Counted from the first letter of the stretch, positions 6,844 to 14,265 are shown. The stretch: DNA of 16,079 nucleotides from Euryarchaeota archaeon UBA256 (GCA_002494645.1 DACE01000021.1:1-16079), one strand, 5' to 3'. Numbers and translations are program-made. Notes: a model not told the origin generated them from the sequence alone.

Positions 6844-9320
6844 CACACGGTGTTTTCCGCAGGCATACGGCCACGGAGCCGTAGCCAAGATTCACTGCAA
6901 AACATCAGGCCGTAAATTGAGGCGAGCCATAACGTGGGTCGACCCCAAGTGGCGAGCGACGACCCATCCGGAAGAACACCGCTGTTGAATGAGAGAAGTG
7001 CACACAGCCAGACCAGCGTGACACCATGAAGAATCCAACGCACGGAACTCAACAACTCTCGCGACGTCGCCTTCATCTCAGTCAACTCCACGTTTGTAAG
7101 AATTGCAGACACGCCCACGATCTTGTCAAGTGCAGACCCTCCATTCCATCGTATACGACCCAATTTGAACCGAGTCAAGTATTCCAAAGCGGTGAACAAG
7201 GTCACCCAAACGACGACCACTTCGAGTAAGGGCTCAGCGCCCCGTAAGTCCAACGACCACCATGTCGCCCACGCTAAAAGGGACCATAACCAACCGACTA
7301 AAAGCAATTGAAAGGCGTGGGCGAACTCACTGATTTTCTTCAATAAATCCGTATCGTGACCAAGAACCCATTCGAGCACAAGGACGCCTGCCGCAGCAAT
7401 GCATGTCGTCGCACTTGCAAGCAACCACCATCCCGACAAATCTGCATCTCGCCATGCGAGCATGAGAGCTGAAAGAATCCATCCCAAGACGAACACCGTT
7501 GCGACATTGACGACTGCTTGCATGGTGTACAAAGGGTCACGACCGTCTCTCAAAACTGCCAAACCCCCCATCAAGCGTACCTCAAAAGCGGAATCATCGA
7601 CAATTCCGTGGGCTGCAGCAGCCATGCCGCCTGCCGATTTCAATCGGGCCGCCTCAACGATGCTCTGCGCTGCACCGTCTTCCCACTCATCACCGCTTGA
7701 CCACGATGAGCCACGACTGGCAGCGTGTGCCGCTCCTGCGCCGCGTGAACGCCCGCCCTTGGAGGAGCGTGTTTTTGCCCACGCACGAATTTCAGGGGTG
7801 GTGATCTCTTCGACTTGGTCTTCATTGAGTGGGGCTCCGTGGTCGGTGTAGAGCCAGCGGCACTGGATGGGTACGGGATTTGGGTCGACGTCGGGTGCAA
7901 CCATTTGGAATTGACCAGGGCCGAGCGTAGGTAACTGCGCCACTAAATCTTGGTCTCCACCACTCTCTTTGAGCAGATGACGAACCTTCTCAACATCTTG
8001 TGGTTGGGTGAAACGGCCGATGAAAGTGGTGTTGGCTTGTGCCAAAATCTTGTAATCAACATCGCTGACATTTTGAGTCGCAAGAACGCATGCTACACCG
8101 TACTTCCTCGCCTGTTTGAAAATCAATTTGATGAGGTCTTTTGCCGGTGGGTTTCGCGGGTGTGGAGGTAAATAGGGCGCTACTTCATCCATGAAGAAAA
8201 GGAGTTTGAGTTCGCCTTCAGCAGGTTGTTGCGTCAACATCCAATCATAGAGTTCACGAGAGAGTTCTTGGACAAAATATTGCTTCTGATTCTCGTCCTG
8301 AATCGTATTGAGGTACACGATATTGAGCGGTATCTTACCGGGCATGGCAGGCTCGACAAAAGCATCAATGTCAATGGGTACACCGTTGGAAAAGAGCAGT
8401 TGATTCACACCAGAGGAAAAGGCAGCCAAGCGACGGGCGAGGTCGTTGCGCGTCGATTTGGGCAAACGCTCTTCGAAGTCGGTCAAACGGTGCTCAATCA
8501 TCACCTCGTTCCATGTTGGTGGGTCAATTTTCTCCCCCTCTTCATCCTCTTCAAAGCATTCTGGATACAGGTGTCGAATAAATTCCTGATTGGGCTCACG
8601 CACGACACGAGCCAGAGCCTGGAAGTCGCCAACATTCAATCCACATTTGGTGCCTTCAACAAGAATCTCGTACAGGAATGGTTTGACTGTCTTTCCCTGC
8701 GCCTTCTCCACGTCAAAACCTGCAAGGTTGGCAAAGCCGGCAGCCACCATATCCCACGCAGTTATCGCTTCTTCAGGGTCGAGATCGGCGGGAGGTGCCC
8801 GAAAGGGATCGATGCAAAGAGGAAGCCCTTTACTTCGCAACGGTGTCCAAATTCGCACCTCACACATGTCCATCAATTTCTTTGCACGAGCAACATCACC
8901 GTCCTGTGCTTCGAGTTCGGTTGGCTCAATACCGAGAGCCAAACGTGCGAGGTCACCTTGCGGGTCGATGATGAGCGCAGGAATGCCCGCTAATGCGGCT
9001 TCTTCAATGAGGGCTTTTGCCATCACAGTCTTTCCCGAACCGGTCGAGCCGAGCATCGCTCCGTGACGTGCCAATACCTGTGGCTTGATGTCAATGGCCT
9101 CGCCTGTATCTCGGCGTGTCCCCAAAAAGAGGCCTTTTGGTTTGTATTTCCGCTTTCGCTGCGGTACAATTGCTTCACTTGCAGTCGTAAAAAGGTCGCC
9201 GACAAGTTCGCCAACACGTGTCTTTGAATCCTCCTCCCCTTCCGAATCGTCAACCCACGTGGGGGACCCGTCTTCGGAAACCATAGAGGGACGAGAGGCG
9301 TTAGGGGTCTTCAAAGGCAC
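6843..9320 (-). CDS. HerA-like (FtsK/HerA superfamily) ATPase with C-terminal membrane domain
   Basis: This large protein (825 residues from GTG at 9320; an ATG at codon 13, position 9284, is equally likely) contains a HerA/DUF853-like ATPase module. Walker A is GSTGSGKT at 91-98, followed by LIIDPQGDLARL. Walker B is LLFFMDE with Asp378 and Glu379. A polar sensor sits in LATQN (413-417), followed by the FIGRFTQPQDVEKV region. A Ser/Gly/Arg-rich linker spans about 517-550. The last 225 residues hold about six hydrophobic helices (around 602-622, 631-651, 668-690, 695-714, 759-779, 794-812) that I do not recognise. HerA-type motors pump DNA or act in protein remodelling; here the motor would be tethered to the membrane. 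There is no nurA, mre11 or rad50 next door, so a role in canonical end resection is not supported. It is translationally coupled to the SOUL gene. Confidence 0.88.
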   Translation of the reverse strand: MPLKTPNASRPSMVSEDGSPTWVDDSEGEEDSKTRVGELVGDLFTTASEAIVPQRKRKYKPKGLFLGTRRDTGEAIDIKPQVLARHGAMLGSTGSGKTVMAKALIEEAALAGIPALIIDPQGDLARLALGIEPTELEAQDGDVARAKKLMDMCEVRIWTPLRSKGLPLCIDPFRAPPADLDPEEAITAWDMVAAGFANLAGFDVEKAQGKTVKPFLYEILVEGTKCGLNVGDFQALARVVREPNQEFIRHLYPECFEEDEEGEKIDPPTWNEVMIEHRLTDFEERLPKSTRNDLARRLAAFSSGVNQLLFSNGVPIDIDAFVEPAMPGKIPLNIVYLNTIQDENQKQYFVQELSRELYDWMLTQQPAEGELKLLFFMDEVAPYLPPHPRNPPAKDLIKLIFKQARKYGVACVLATQNVSDVDYKILAQANTTFIGRFTQPQDVEKVRHLLKESGGDQDLVAQLPTLGPGQFQMVAPDVDPNPVPIQCRWLYTDHGAPLNEDQVEEITTPEIRAWAKTRSSKGGRSRGAGAAHAASRGSSWSSGDEWEDGAAQSIVEAARLKSAGGMAAAAHGIVDDSAFEVRLMGGLAVLRDGRDPLYTMQAVVNVATVFVLGWILSALMLAWRDADLSGWWLLASATTCIAAAGVLVLEWVLGHDTDLLKKISEFAHAFQLLLVGWLWSLLAWATWWSLDLRGAEPLLEVVVVWVTLFTALEYLTRFKLGRIRWNGGSALDKIVGVSAILTNVELTEMKATSRELLSSVRWILHGVTLVWLCALLSFNSGVLPDGSSLATWGRPTLWLASIYGLMFCSESWLRLRGRMPAENTV

Positions 9321-9375
9321 GCAGGTTCAGTTGATGAAAACGCACACTCAAGGAGGGGGAACCACTCGCCGAGGC

Positions 9376-10476
9376 ATGACCCGCATCCCAATGGCTCAAC
9401 CGTCATGGGACGCTGAGATGCGCGAGGCAGCCGTTCAGACATTGGACTCTCTGAACTGGGTCAAAGGGCCCGAAGGGCGCGCCTTTGGCAGAGAATTTGC
9501 GGCATACTGCGGAGCCGTTCAAGGCACGCCCTGCCAAAGCGGTTCAGTGGCACTCTGGGGTGCGTTGAGGCTGTTGGGTATCGGGCCTGGCGACGAAGTC
9601 CTCGTTCCTTCACTCACTTATATCGCCACAGCAACTTGTGTCTCATTGGTCGGAGCCACTCCTGTTTTCGTTGACGTAGAGCCAGCGTATTGGTGCGTTG
9701 ATATGGATTCACTTGAAGCTGCAAGAACACCGAAGACCAAGGCTGTTATCGCCGTTCATCTCTTCGGTCAAATGTCTAATGATGCCCTCGTGAAATGGTG
9801 CAAACAACACGGCATCGCCTACATTGAAGACGCAGCACAGGCTCATGGTGCAGTATCAGTGAGCGGAATTAAGGCAGGTGGCGTAGGCGATGTTGCCTGC
9901 TTCTCCTTTTTCCCATCAAAGAACCTTGCAGTTGGGGGCGAGGGTGGGATGATGATGACACGACGTGAGGACTTGGCTGCACGGATGGACGCCCTTGTTA
10001 ATCACGGCAGAGATACTCGTCTGGAATCCCATGAACTCGGCTCAAACTTACGTATGTCCGAAGTAAGTGCTGCCATTGGCCGAATTCAACTTCAACGTCT
10101 TGAAGGGTGGCTTGAACGAAGGAGAGAGATTGCAACCCGATACCACCAAGCCTTTGCCCATTTATCGGAAGTCAGGGTGCCAGAAGTACGGCCTGGAACC
10201 GAGCATGCATGGCATCAATATTGCTTGCTTGCCCAACGTCCAGATGACCTGCGTCAGGCGTTGGATGCAGCGGAGATCGACTCAAGAGTCTACTATGCAA
10301 CGCCTTGTCACCGCCAAGAAGTCTACGCTGACCACCCTCAACACCAGCAGGAGTTTCCCGTCACGGACTCGATTGCCCAGCGGCTGGTAGCGATCCCAAT
10401 CTTTCATCAGATGACCGATGAACAGGTCGAACGAGTGATTCAAGCCGTCATTAGCGCGCCTCATCACGGCGAGTGA
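9376..10476 (+). CDS. DegT/DnrJ/EryC1/StrS-family PLP aminotransferase
   Basis: This is a fold-type I aminotransferase of the sugar aminotransferase family, 366 residues from the ATG at 9376. That start places the family's usual opening (RIPMAQPSW) right after Met; an ATG at 9334 would add 14 residues. Visible motifs are GDEVLVPSLTYIATA, the cofactor-contacting EDAAQAHGA, and FFPSKNLAVGGEGG with the PLP lysine (residue 182 in this numbering). Members transfer an amino group, usually from glutamate, to keto-sugars on nucleotides for surface polysaccharides or glycolipids. No other sugar-nucleotide gene is adjacent, so the substrate is unknown. The 91-bp gap to the HerA ATG contains a purine run, AGGAGGGGG, but it is 16 nt from this ATG. 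The 3' end overlaps the CYTH gene by 26 bp in convergent orientation. Confidence 0.92.
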   Translation: MTRIPMAQPSWDAEMREAAVQTLDSLNWVKGPEGRAFGREFAAYCGAVQGTPCQSGSVALWGALRLLGIGPGDEVLVPSLTYIATATCVSLVGATPVFVDVEPAYWCVDMDSLEAARTPKTKAVIAVHLFGQMSNDALVKWCKQHGIAYIEDAAQAHGAVSVSGIKAGGVGDVACFSFFPSKNLAVGGEGGMMMTRREDLAARMDALVNHGRDTRLESHELGSNLRMSEVSAAIGRIQLQRLEGWLERRREIATRYHQAFAHLSEVRVPEVRPGTEHAWHQYCLLAQRPDDLRQALDAAEIDSRVYYATPCHRQEVYADHPQHQQEFPVTDSIAQRLVAIPIFHQMTDEQVERVIQAVISAPHHGE

Positions 10477-11101
10477 GCATGCTTGCAAGCGCGCTGTTTG
10501 ACCACGACCGCAGGCCCGTAATTTCGTGACCAAGCCATGCGGGTCGAGTAAAAACTTCATCGGTGGAATCAAGTTCAATTTCGGCAAGCACAATGCCAGC
10601 CAAGGTGCCTTCAAATTCATCAACTTCCCATGTTTTACCATCGTCACCAACCCAGCAATATCGCGTTTTTTGAACTGAGGGGTAAGGCCCCAATCCAAGA
10701 ATTGCTGCGGCAACAGAAGCCTCAACCCCCCACTCAAGTTCAATCGCTGTATCCTTGTTTTGTTTTGATTTAGCAGAAAGAATCCAACGGTCATTCCACG
10801 CACGTAGTCGGACGGACCACCCACTCTTTTCCGACCAGTGTTGAAACTCCTCATCGGATAGTGACGCCAAAGTAATGCCGTTCAAGGTAAGGGTTTGACC
10901 GACCGTCACGAGTTCTTCCACTCGTAGGTAGTGCTGTTCAATGGCCACGACCTCTGCTTGCTCCTGCCAAGGCCTTTCACCCCGCCCATCGACCAAGAAA
11001 CGCCGTTCAATCTCAAGGTGATTCGTGATGACCCTCGCCTCCGTTGAGTGGAATTGTACTGTGAGGCTGAGGCGCCACAGCCACGAATTGAACGTTTTCA
11101 A
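10451..11101 (-). CDS. CYTH-domain (triphosphate tunnel metalloenzyme-like) protein, start uncertain
   Basis: The domain begins at HLEIERRFLVDG (28-39 of the longest frame). It continues with a WILSAKS strand, IELEWGV, VQKTRYCW and WEVDEFEGTLAGIVLAEIEL, all usual CYTH segments that line a tunnel binding triphosphates and divalent metal. The signature ExExK reads E30-I-E32-R-R34, with Arg in place of the last Lys. Family members hydrolyse tripolyphosphate or thiamine triphosphate or make cyclic AMP; which applies here is open. The only canonical start is a TTG at 11101, giving an odd 27-residue hydrophobic leader that overlaps the upstream small membrane-protein gene by 89 nt. No ATG, GTG or TTG lies closer to the domain, so a frameshift or fusion with the upstream gene is possible. 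It is third in a pyrF operon. Confidence 0.82.
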   Translation of the reverse strand: MKTFNSWLWRLSLTVQFHSTEARVITNHLEIERRFLVDGRGERPWQEQAEVVAIEQHYLRVEELVTVGQTLTLNGITLASLSDEEFQHWSEKSGWSVRLRAWNDRWILSAKSKQNKDTAIELEWGVEASVAAAILGLGPYPSVQKTRYCWVGDDGKTWEVDEFEGTLAGIVLAEIELDSTDEVFTRPAWLGHEITGLRSWSNSALASMLTRRDEAR

Positions 11102-11297
11102 TCAGTTGCGTTCCCGCCGGCCCGAGCGTCACTCGGTCGATTGAGAAACGGTCGTCATCCAGCAGGGACTCGTCGCCGTTCGCAATACGTCGCTCAAGAG
11201 ATCTTGATGTTGAGATGGCCCGCCAAATCAACCAGGCAGGGAAGATGAGCCCGAGGGAGGCAAAGGCCATTTCAACCAAAGACATCGTATCGCTCAC
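11013..11297 (-). CDS. Small single-pass membrane protein of unknown function
   Basis: This 94-residue protein has one N-terminal hydrophobic helix (about 7-25, ASLGLIFPAWLIW) followed by a charged segment and a short soluble tail rich in beta-type residues (VTLGPAGTQLIENVQFVAVA). Its GTG start at 11297 overlaps the pyrF stop as GTGA, a strong sign of a translated, coupled gene; an ATG at 11285 is an alternative. I do not recognise a family. Its stop falls exactly where the CYTH domain begins in another reading frame, so it could be the membrane anchor of a single TM-CYTH protein split by a frameshift. Otherwise it is a small partner protein. Confidence 0.65.
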   Translation of the reverse strand: MSDTMSLVEMAFASLGLIFPAWLIWRAISTSRSLERRIANGDESLLDDDRFSIDRVTLGPAGTQLIENVQFVAVAPQPHSTIPLNGGEGHHESP

Positions 11298-12094
11298 CCG
11301 TTTCGTTCAAGCAACCCTTTCCATGAAGCCACAGCGTAAGCCTTAGCCGCCTGTGCAGGGTCCTTGGCTTTGTGAATGCCAGAACCAACAATCACGCAGT
11401 CAGAACCAGCGATGATGGCTTCGGTAGGGTCACCGTAACGTTGGCCCATCACTCCATCGCCCGTTTCGAGATTGACTCCAGGCGTCCAGATCATTTTCTC
11501 TGAGCCTACTTTGGAGCGAAGAATACGAAGTTCTTCCGGCCTTGAGCCATTACCGATGAAACCGACAACGCCACCGTGTTCAATACCAAGGCGCACAACT
11601 TCGTCGGTATAGGTCGGTACGAGGAGATTCCCTCGGCTTGACATTTGTGCGAGGAGCAGCACGCCCCCACTTCGTCCGTAATCACCCCATCCGGCTTGCA
11701 AACCATCAACGATATCTGGGCCGGAGATCAGGTGTGCTGTGACCAAGTCCGACCAGGCCCCGATGGCGTAAATTCCACCCATTTGGTGTTGAGAAATACC
11801 TCCGATATCAGCAAATTTTCGGTCTTCAAAGATGATCAAATCCAGGGCTTTCGCTCTGTCACAAAAGGCGCTCCAAGCCTCTGGAGTCCAGTCGTTGACC
11901 AAATCAACGTGGGTCTTGAGTGCAGCGATATGCGGGCCAACGGCGTCGATGAGTTCGGTTAATTCTGCCATGGTTGGCTTGTCGGCTGCCAAGCAAACCA
12001 GACTCTGCTTTGCAGCAGCCACTCGCATGTAGGCCTGGGCAGTCGATGATGCAGCGGAAATCCACCGTTCCCCCCATGCCTCTTCGGGACTCAT
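11294..12094 (-). CDS. pyrF: Orotidine-5'-phosphate decarboxylase, eukaryotic-type
   Basis: OMP decarboxylase makes UMP in the last step of pyrimidine synthesis. The 266-residue protein follows the yeast enzyme with almost no gaps, including the N-terminal helix region, LKTHVDLV and the active-site stretch IIFEDRKFADIGG. The catalytic charged array is intact and nearly co-numbered with yeast: Lys60, Asp91, Lys93, Asp96. In the phosphate site Gln218 and Tyr220 (yeast 215 and 217) are kept, but the position of yeast Arg235 is Ser238 (VIVGSGIH rather than VGRG), which is unusual. Typical archaeal PyrF is shorter and has a DxKxxD motif without FEDRKFADIG. The ATG at 12094 is the only canonical start in frame after the upstream stop. 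It leads an operon with a small membrane protein (GTGA overlap) and a CYTH gene. Confidence 0.93.
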   Translation of the reverse strand: MSPEEAWGERWISAASSTAQAYMRVAAAKQSLVCLAADKPTMAELTELIDAVGPHIAALKTHVDLVNDWTPEAWSAFCDRAKALDLIIFEDRKFADIGGISQHQMGGIYAIGAWSDLVTAHLISGPDIVDGLQAGWGDYGRSGGVLLLAQMSSRGNLLVPTYTDEVVRLGIEHGGVVGFIGNGSRPEELRILRSKVGSEKMIWTPGVNLETGDGVMGQRYGDPTEAIIAGSDCVIVGSGIHKAKDPAQAAKAYAVASWKGLLERNG

Positions 12095-12193
12095 GAAACC
12101 TGCTGGTGGCTCCTCCTCCTCAATCCTTGTGGCGAAAGAAGAAGCAAACGCCTCATCATCACCTTCATGATACCCCCAACCTTGCGAGAGAAC

Positions 12194-13996
12194 ATGCGAC
12201 AGGCACTCTTCCTCTCCACCCTGCTGCTACTCATGCCGCTTTCGGGTTGCTTGAGTGGAGATGAAGGAACATCTCAGGAGGGCCAAGACGACATGTATCC
12301 TTCCGTATGGGAGCGGCATACCCTCGATTGGAATTGGACGGGCTCCTATGCCCGGGTCCTCGAGGATGGCCCCCATGAGGCTCTTCCCGTTCAAGAGGCG
12401 ACCTTTGAAGTCGATACGACTGGTACTTGGGAAGGTGGACCGAACTCCGCAGAAGTTCACCTCTCATACTGGCTCCCCTCCAACACCCAAGAGGGTGAAC
12501 AGGTCCCCGTGATTGCCGTGGTGAGCCCCTACTTTGATTACGGCCAACCGGGAAGCGCATCATCCCCTACCAATGTTGTCGGAGCGGGAAGGGGCGAGTT
12601 CATTTACGACAATTTCATTCCTCACGGATACGCCCTTGCTCAAGTTGCCGTATTTGCAACCGAAGAGAGCACAGGGTGTTTTGACTACCGCGGAGATGGA
12701 GAAGGTCAAGGCATTCATGAGGCGGTAGAGTGGCTTGGAACACAGAACTGGAGCAATGGAAACGTTGCCATCTATGGGAAGTCCTACGAAGGCGCCACAG
12801 CGTGGGAAGCGGCAGCTCAAGGCAGTGAACATCTGAAGACCATCGTCCCTATTTCTGGCACCACAGCCCTCGGCCCCCTGCTCTACAAGAACGGGAGTGC
12901 AGAGGCGAGAAGCCAAGTCATGCATTCCAATTATGGAGGCTCAATTTTGGACTATGATGGCGATGATCTCGACAACCTCTGCGCCGATGTCCTCGAAGGT
13001 TTCCTTGCGGGTCCAACTCGATATGGGCTCGGCGAACTTGACCCGTACATGGACAATTATTACGACGAACGCAGCCATATCGACAAGGCACTTGGCACCT
13101 ACAATGGCAGCATCTATTGGGTTCAAGGTATGCAAGATTGGAATGTTGACCCACACCAGGTCTTCGGTGGACCTCCTGGAACTCATTGGTATCAGACCTA
13201 TGTTGACGAAGGCTACGAAGTAGCGGGCATGCTCGGCCAATGGGAGCATAATTATCCCGATCAGTGGACCAAACATAATAACCAGGAGTCTGGCTACGGA
13301 GGGGAAGCGATCCAGAATATGACGCGTTGGGATTGGGGTCAAGATTTGTTTGAATGGATGGAATACTACCTCAAAGGAATTGGAGAAAAACCAGCCCTGC
13401 ACGCCCAAATCCAACGCAACGACGGCGAATGGCGTATTGAAGAAACATGGCCGCCTGCCGATGCAACAGTACATCAGCTCAACATTTCAGATTGCGGCAA
13501 TGACGGCGCCTTTGTCGGCGGCGGTGCAGCCGTTGTCGGCGGCGGCCAAAGCGTCGAAATCACCTGTCCCGCGCTGAGTGAAGACGACCTTCACATCGCG
13601 GGCATGGCGACCTTCCATCTCCTCGCTGTTCCCACCTTTGATGGTGGACAAGTCTTCATCGAAATGCAAGACGCTACTACCGGTGTTCGTTTGGGTCATG
13701 CAACCATGGACGTTCGCTATCACGCGGGGGGATACGATGCACAGACCGTTTTTCCCGGCCAACAAATCACCATGCTGATGGAATTCCAAGCGATTGACGC
13801 GATTCTTCCAGCAGGCCACGGCTTGAAATTCGTCCTCGCAGAGAATGGCGAAGATTACCTCGCTCCAGCCTGCGGCAGCACATGCACCGTACACGTTCTC
13901 CCCTCTCTGTCCACCGTTGGGCTACCGTTGATTGACCGAGACGGCTCGAACGTCCTCATCACGCCTCAAGGTGAGGATGCCGCCAATAACCTGTGA
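12194..13996 (+). CDS. Secreted lipoprotein hydrolase, CocE/NonD (Xaa-Pro dipeptidyl-peptidase S15-like)
   Basis: From the ATG at 12194 the 600-residue protein begins with a lipoprotein signal peptide: Arg2, a hydrophobic core and lipobox PLSGC with Cys19. The earlier ATG at 12167 would put nine polar residues before it and is not preferred. The alpha/beta-hydrolase part has YGKSYEGATAW with nucleophile Ser197, GMQDWNVDPHQ with Asp315, and GQWEHNYP with His352, in the order of the CocE/S15 family. A C-terminal beta-rich region (about 430-590) fits the PepX C-terminal jelly-roll domain. Such enzymes cleave ester, amide or Xaa-Pro bonds; the substrate here is unknown. Being anchored outside the cell, it probably helps degrade dissolved peptides or esters. 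A short Gly-rich repeat (FVGGGAA/VVGGGQS) lies in the C-terminal domain. It diverges from pyrF. Confidence 0.88.
   Translation: MRQALFLSTLLLLMPLSGCLSGDEGTSQEGQDDMYPSVWERHTLDWNWTGSYARVLEDGPHEALPVQEATFEVDTTGTWEGGPNSAEVHLSYWLPSNTQEGEQVPVIAVVSPYFDYGQPGSASSPTNVVGAGRGEFIYDNFIPHGYALAQVAVFATEESTGCFDYRGDGEGQGIHEAVEWLGTQNWSNGNVAIYGKSYEGATAWEAAAQGSEHLKTIVPISGTTALGPLLYKNGSAEARSQVMHSNYGGSILDYDGDDLDNLCADVLEGFLAGPTRYGLGELDPYMDNYYDERSHIDKALGTYNGSIYWVQGMQDWNVDPHQVFGGPPGTHWYQTYVDEGYEVAGMLGQWEHNYPDQWTKHNNQESGYGGEAIQNMTRWDWGQDLFEWMEYYLKGIGEKPALHAQIQRNDGEWRIEETWPPADATVHQLNISDCGNDGAFVGGGAAVVGGGQSVEITCPALSEDDLHIAGMATFHLLAVPTFDGGQVFIEMQDATTGVRLGHATMDVRYHAGGYDAQTVFPGQQITMLMEFQAIDAILPAGHGLKFVLAENGEDYLAPACGSTCTVHVLPSLSTVGLPLIDRDGSNVLITPQGEDAANNL
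13512..13545 (+). repeat. Short in-frame direct repeat inside the hydrolase gene
   Basis: TTGTCGGCGGCGG occurs at 13512-13524 and 13533-13545 with a 21-bp period, encoding two 7-residue units, FVGGGAA and VVGGGQS. It probably lies in a surface loop of the C-terminal domain and reflects a local duplication. Confidence 0.7.
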
Positions 13997-14153
13997 AGTA
14001 AACGCTCACCCTTCAAACCAGATGACACGAACATCCAACGGCGAGTACCATTTTGATGTCAGAGGCCGGTTTCACCTTCGTTATTCATATGCTGAGGAGA
14101 GGGCTCAATCATCGCGCAAATGCGCATTTTCGACGGAACCCCTGAGATAAGAT

Positions 14154-14193
14154 TTAGTCATTAGAAAATAATATATGTAAAATATTAGTCAAT
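14154..14193 (+). repeat. Direct repeat TTAGTCA(A/T)T upstream of glutamine synthetase
   Basis: TTAGTCATT (14154-14162) and TTAGTCAAT (14185-14193) are 31 bp apart, about three helical turns, on the same DNA face. A palindrome, TGATATCA (14194-14201), directly follows the second copy. These could be operator half-sites for nitrogen control; no known archaeal nitrogen operator was recognised. Confidence 0.4.
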
Positions 14194-14200
14194 TGATATC

Positions 14201-14239
14201 ATATAAAACAAATTTTATGAGCGTATGTTTCATATACCG
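14201..14239 (+). promoter_or_regulatory. Promoter region of glutamine synthetase
   Basis: Two TATA-like boxes are seen: ATATAAAA at 14201-14208, which would give a leader of about 30-35 nt, and CATATACC at 14231-14238, which sits 28-35 nt before the ATG at 14266 and suits a leaderless start. The second is favoured, given the spacing seen at other genes here. Confidence 0.5.
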
Positions 14240-14265
14240 CCCTCATAACGAGTCGTTTGATACAT

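Larger units (their letters stand above)
13997..14265. other. Longest intergenic region: 3' tail of hydrolase gene and AT-rich upstream region of glutamine synthetase
   Basis: This 269-bp gap has two parts. The first, 13997-14145, has normal base composition and no convincing ORF; it holds a small inverted repeat, GCGCA-AA-TGCGC (14114-14125), followed by ATTTT, a weak terminator candidate. The second, about 14146-14240, is strikingly AT-rich, with repeated motifs and several TATA-like elements, and is read as the glutamine synthetase control region. Confidence 0.6.

Noticed and set aside
6844..6888. Longer start for the SOUL protein
   Set aside because: It would overlap the ATPase gene by 46 nt; the TGATG junction at 6841-6845 gives a better coupled start and complete domain.
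8226..8993. 255-codon open frame on the plus strand
   Set aside because: It lies entirely antisense to the HerA-like ATPase core with its Walker motifs, shows no recognisable family and has no promoter; a shadow frame.
9085..9375. 97-residue N-terminal extension of the aminotransferase frame
   Set aside because: It overlaps the start of the divergent HerA gene; the family's normal N-terminus begins right after the ATG at 9376.
11370..11395. Sequencing error as cause of the missing arginine in PyrF
   Set aside because: The codon is TCT within an intact frame; changing it from CGT or CGC needs at least two substitutions, so a simple error is unlikely, although not excluded.
12167..12193. Earlier ATG for the secreted hydrolase
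   Set aside because: It puts polar residues before an otherwise ideal lipoprotein signal peptide starting at 12194.
13932..14150. 72-codon open frame after the hydrolase gene
   Set aside because: It starts inside the hydrolase gene in another frame, has no motif and reaches into non-coding AT-rich DNA.
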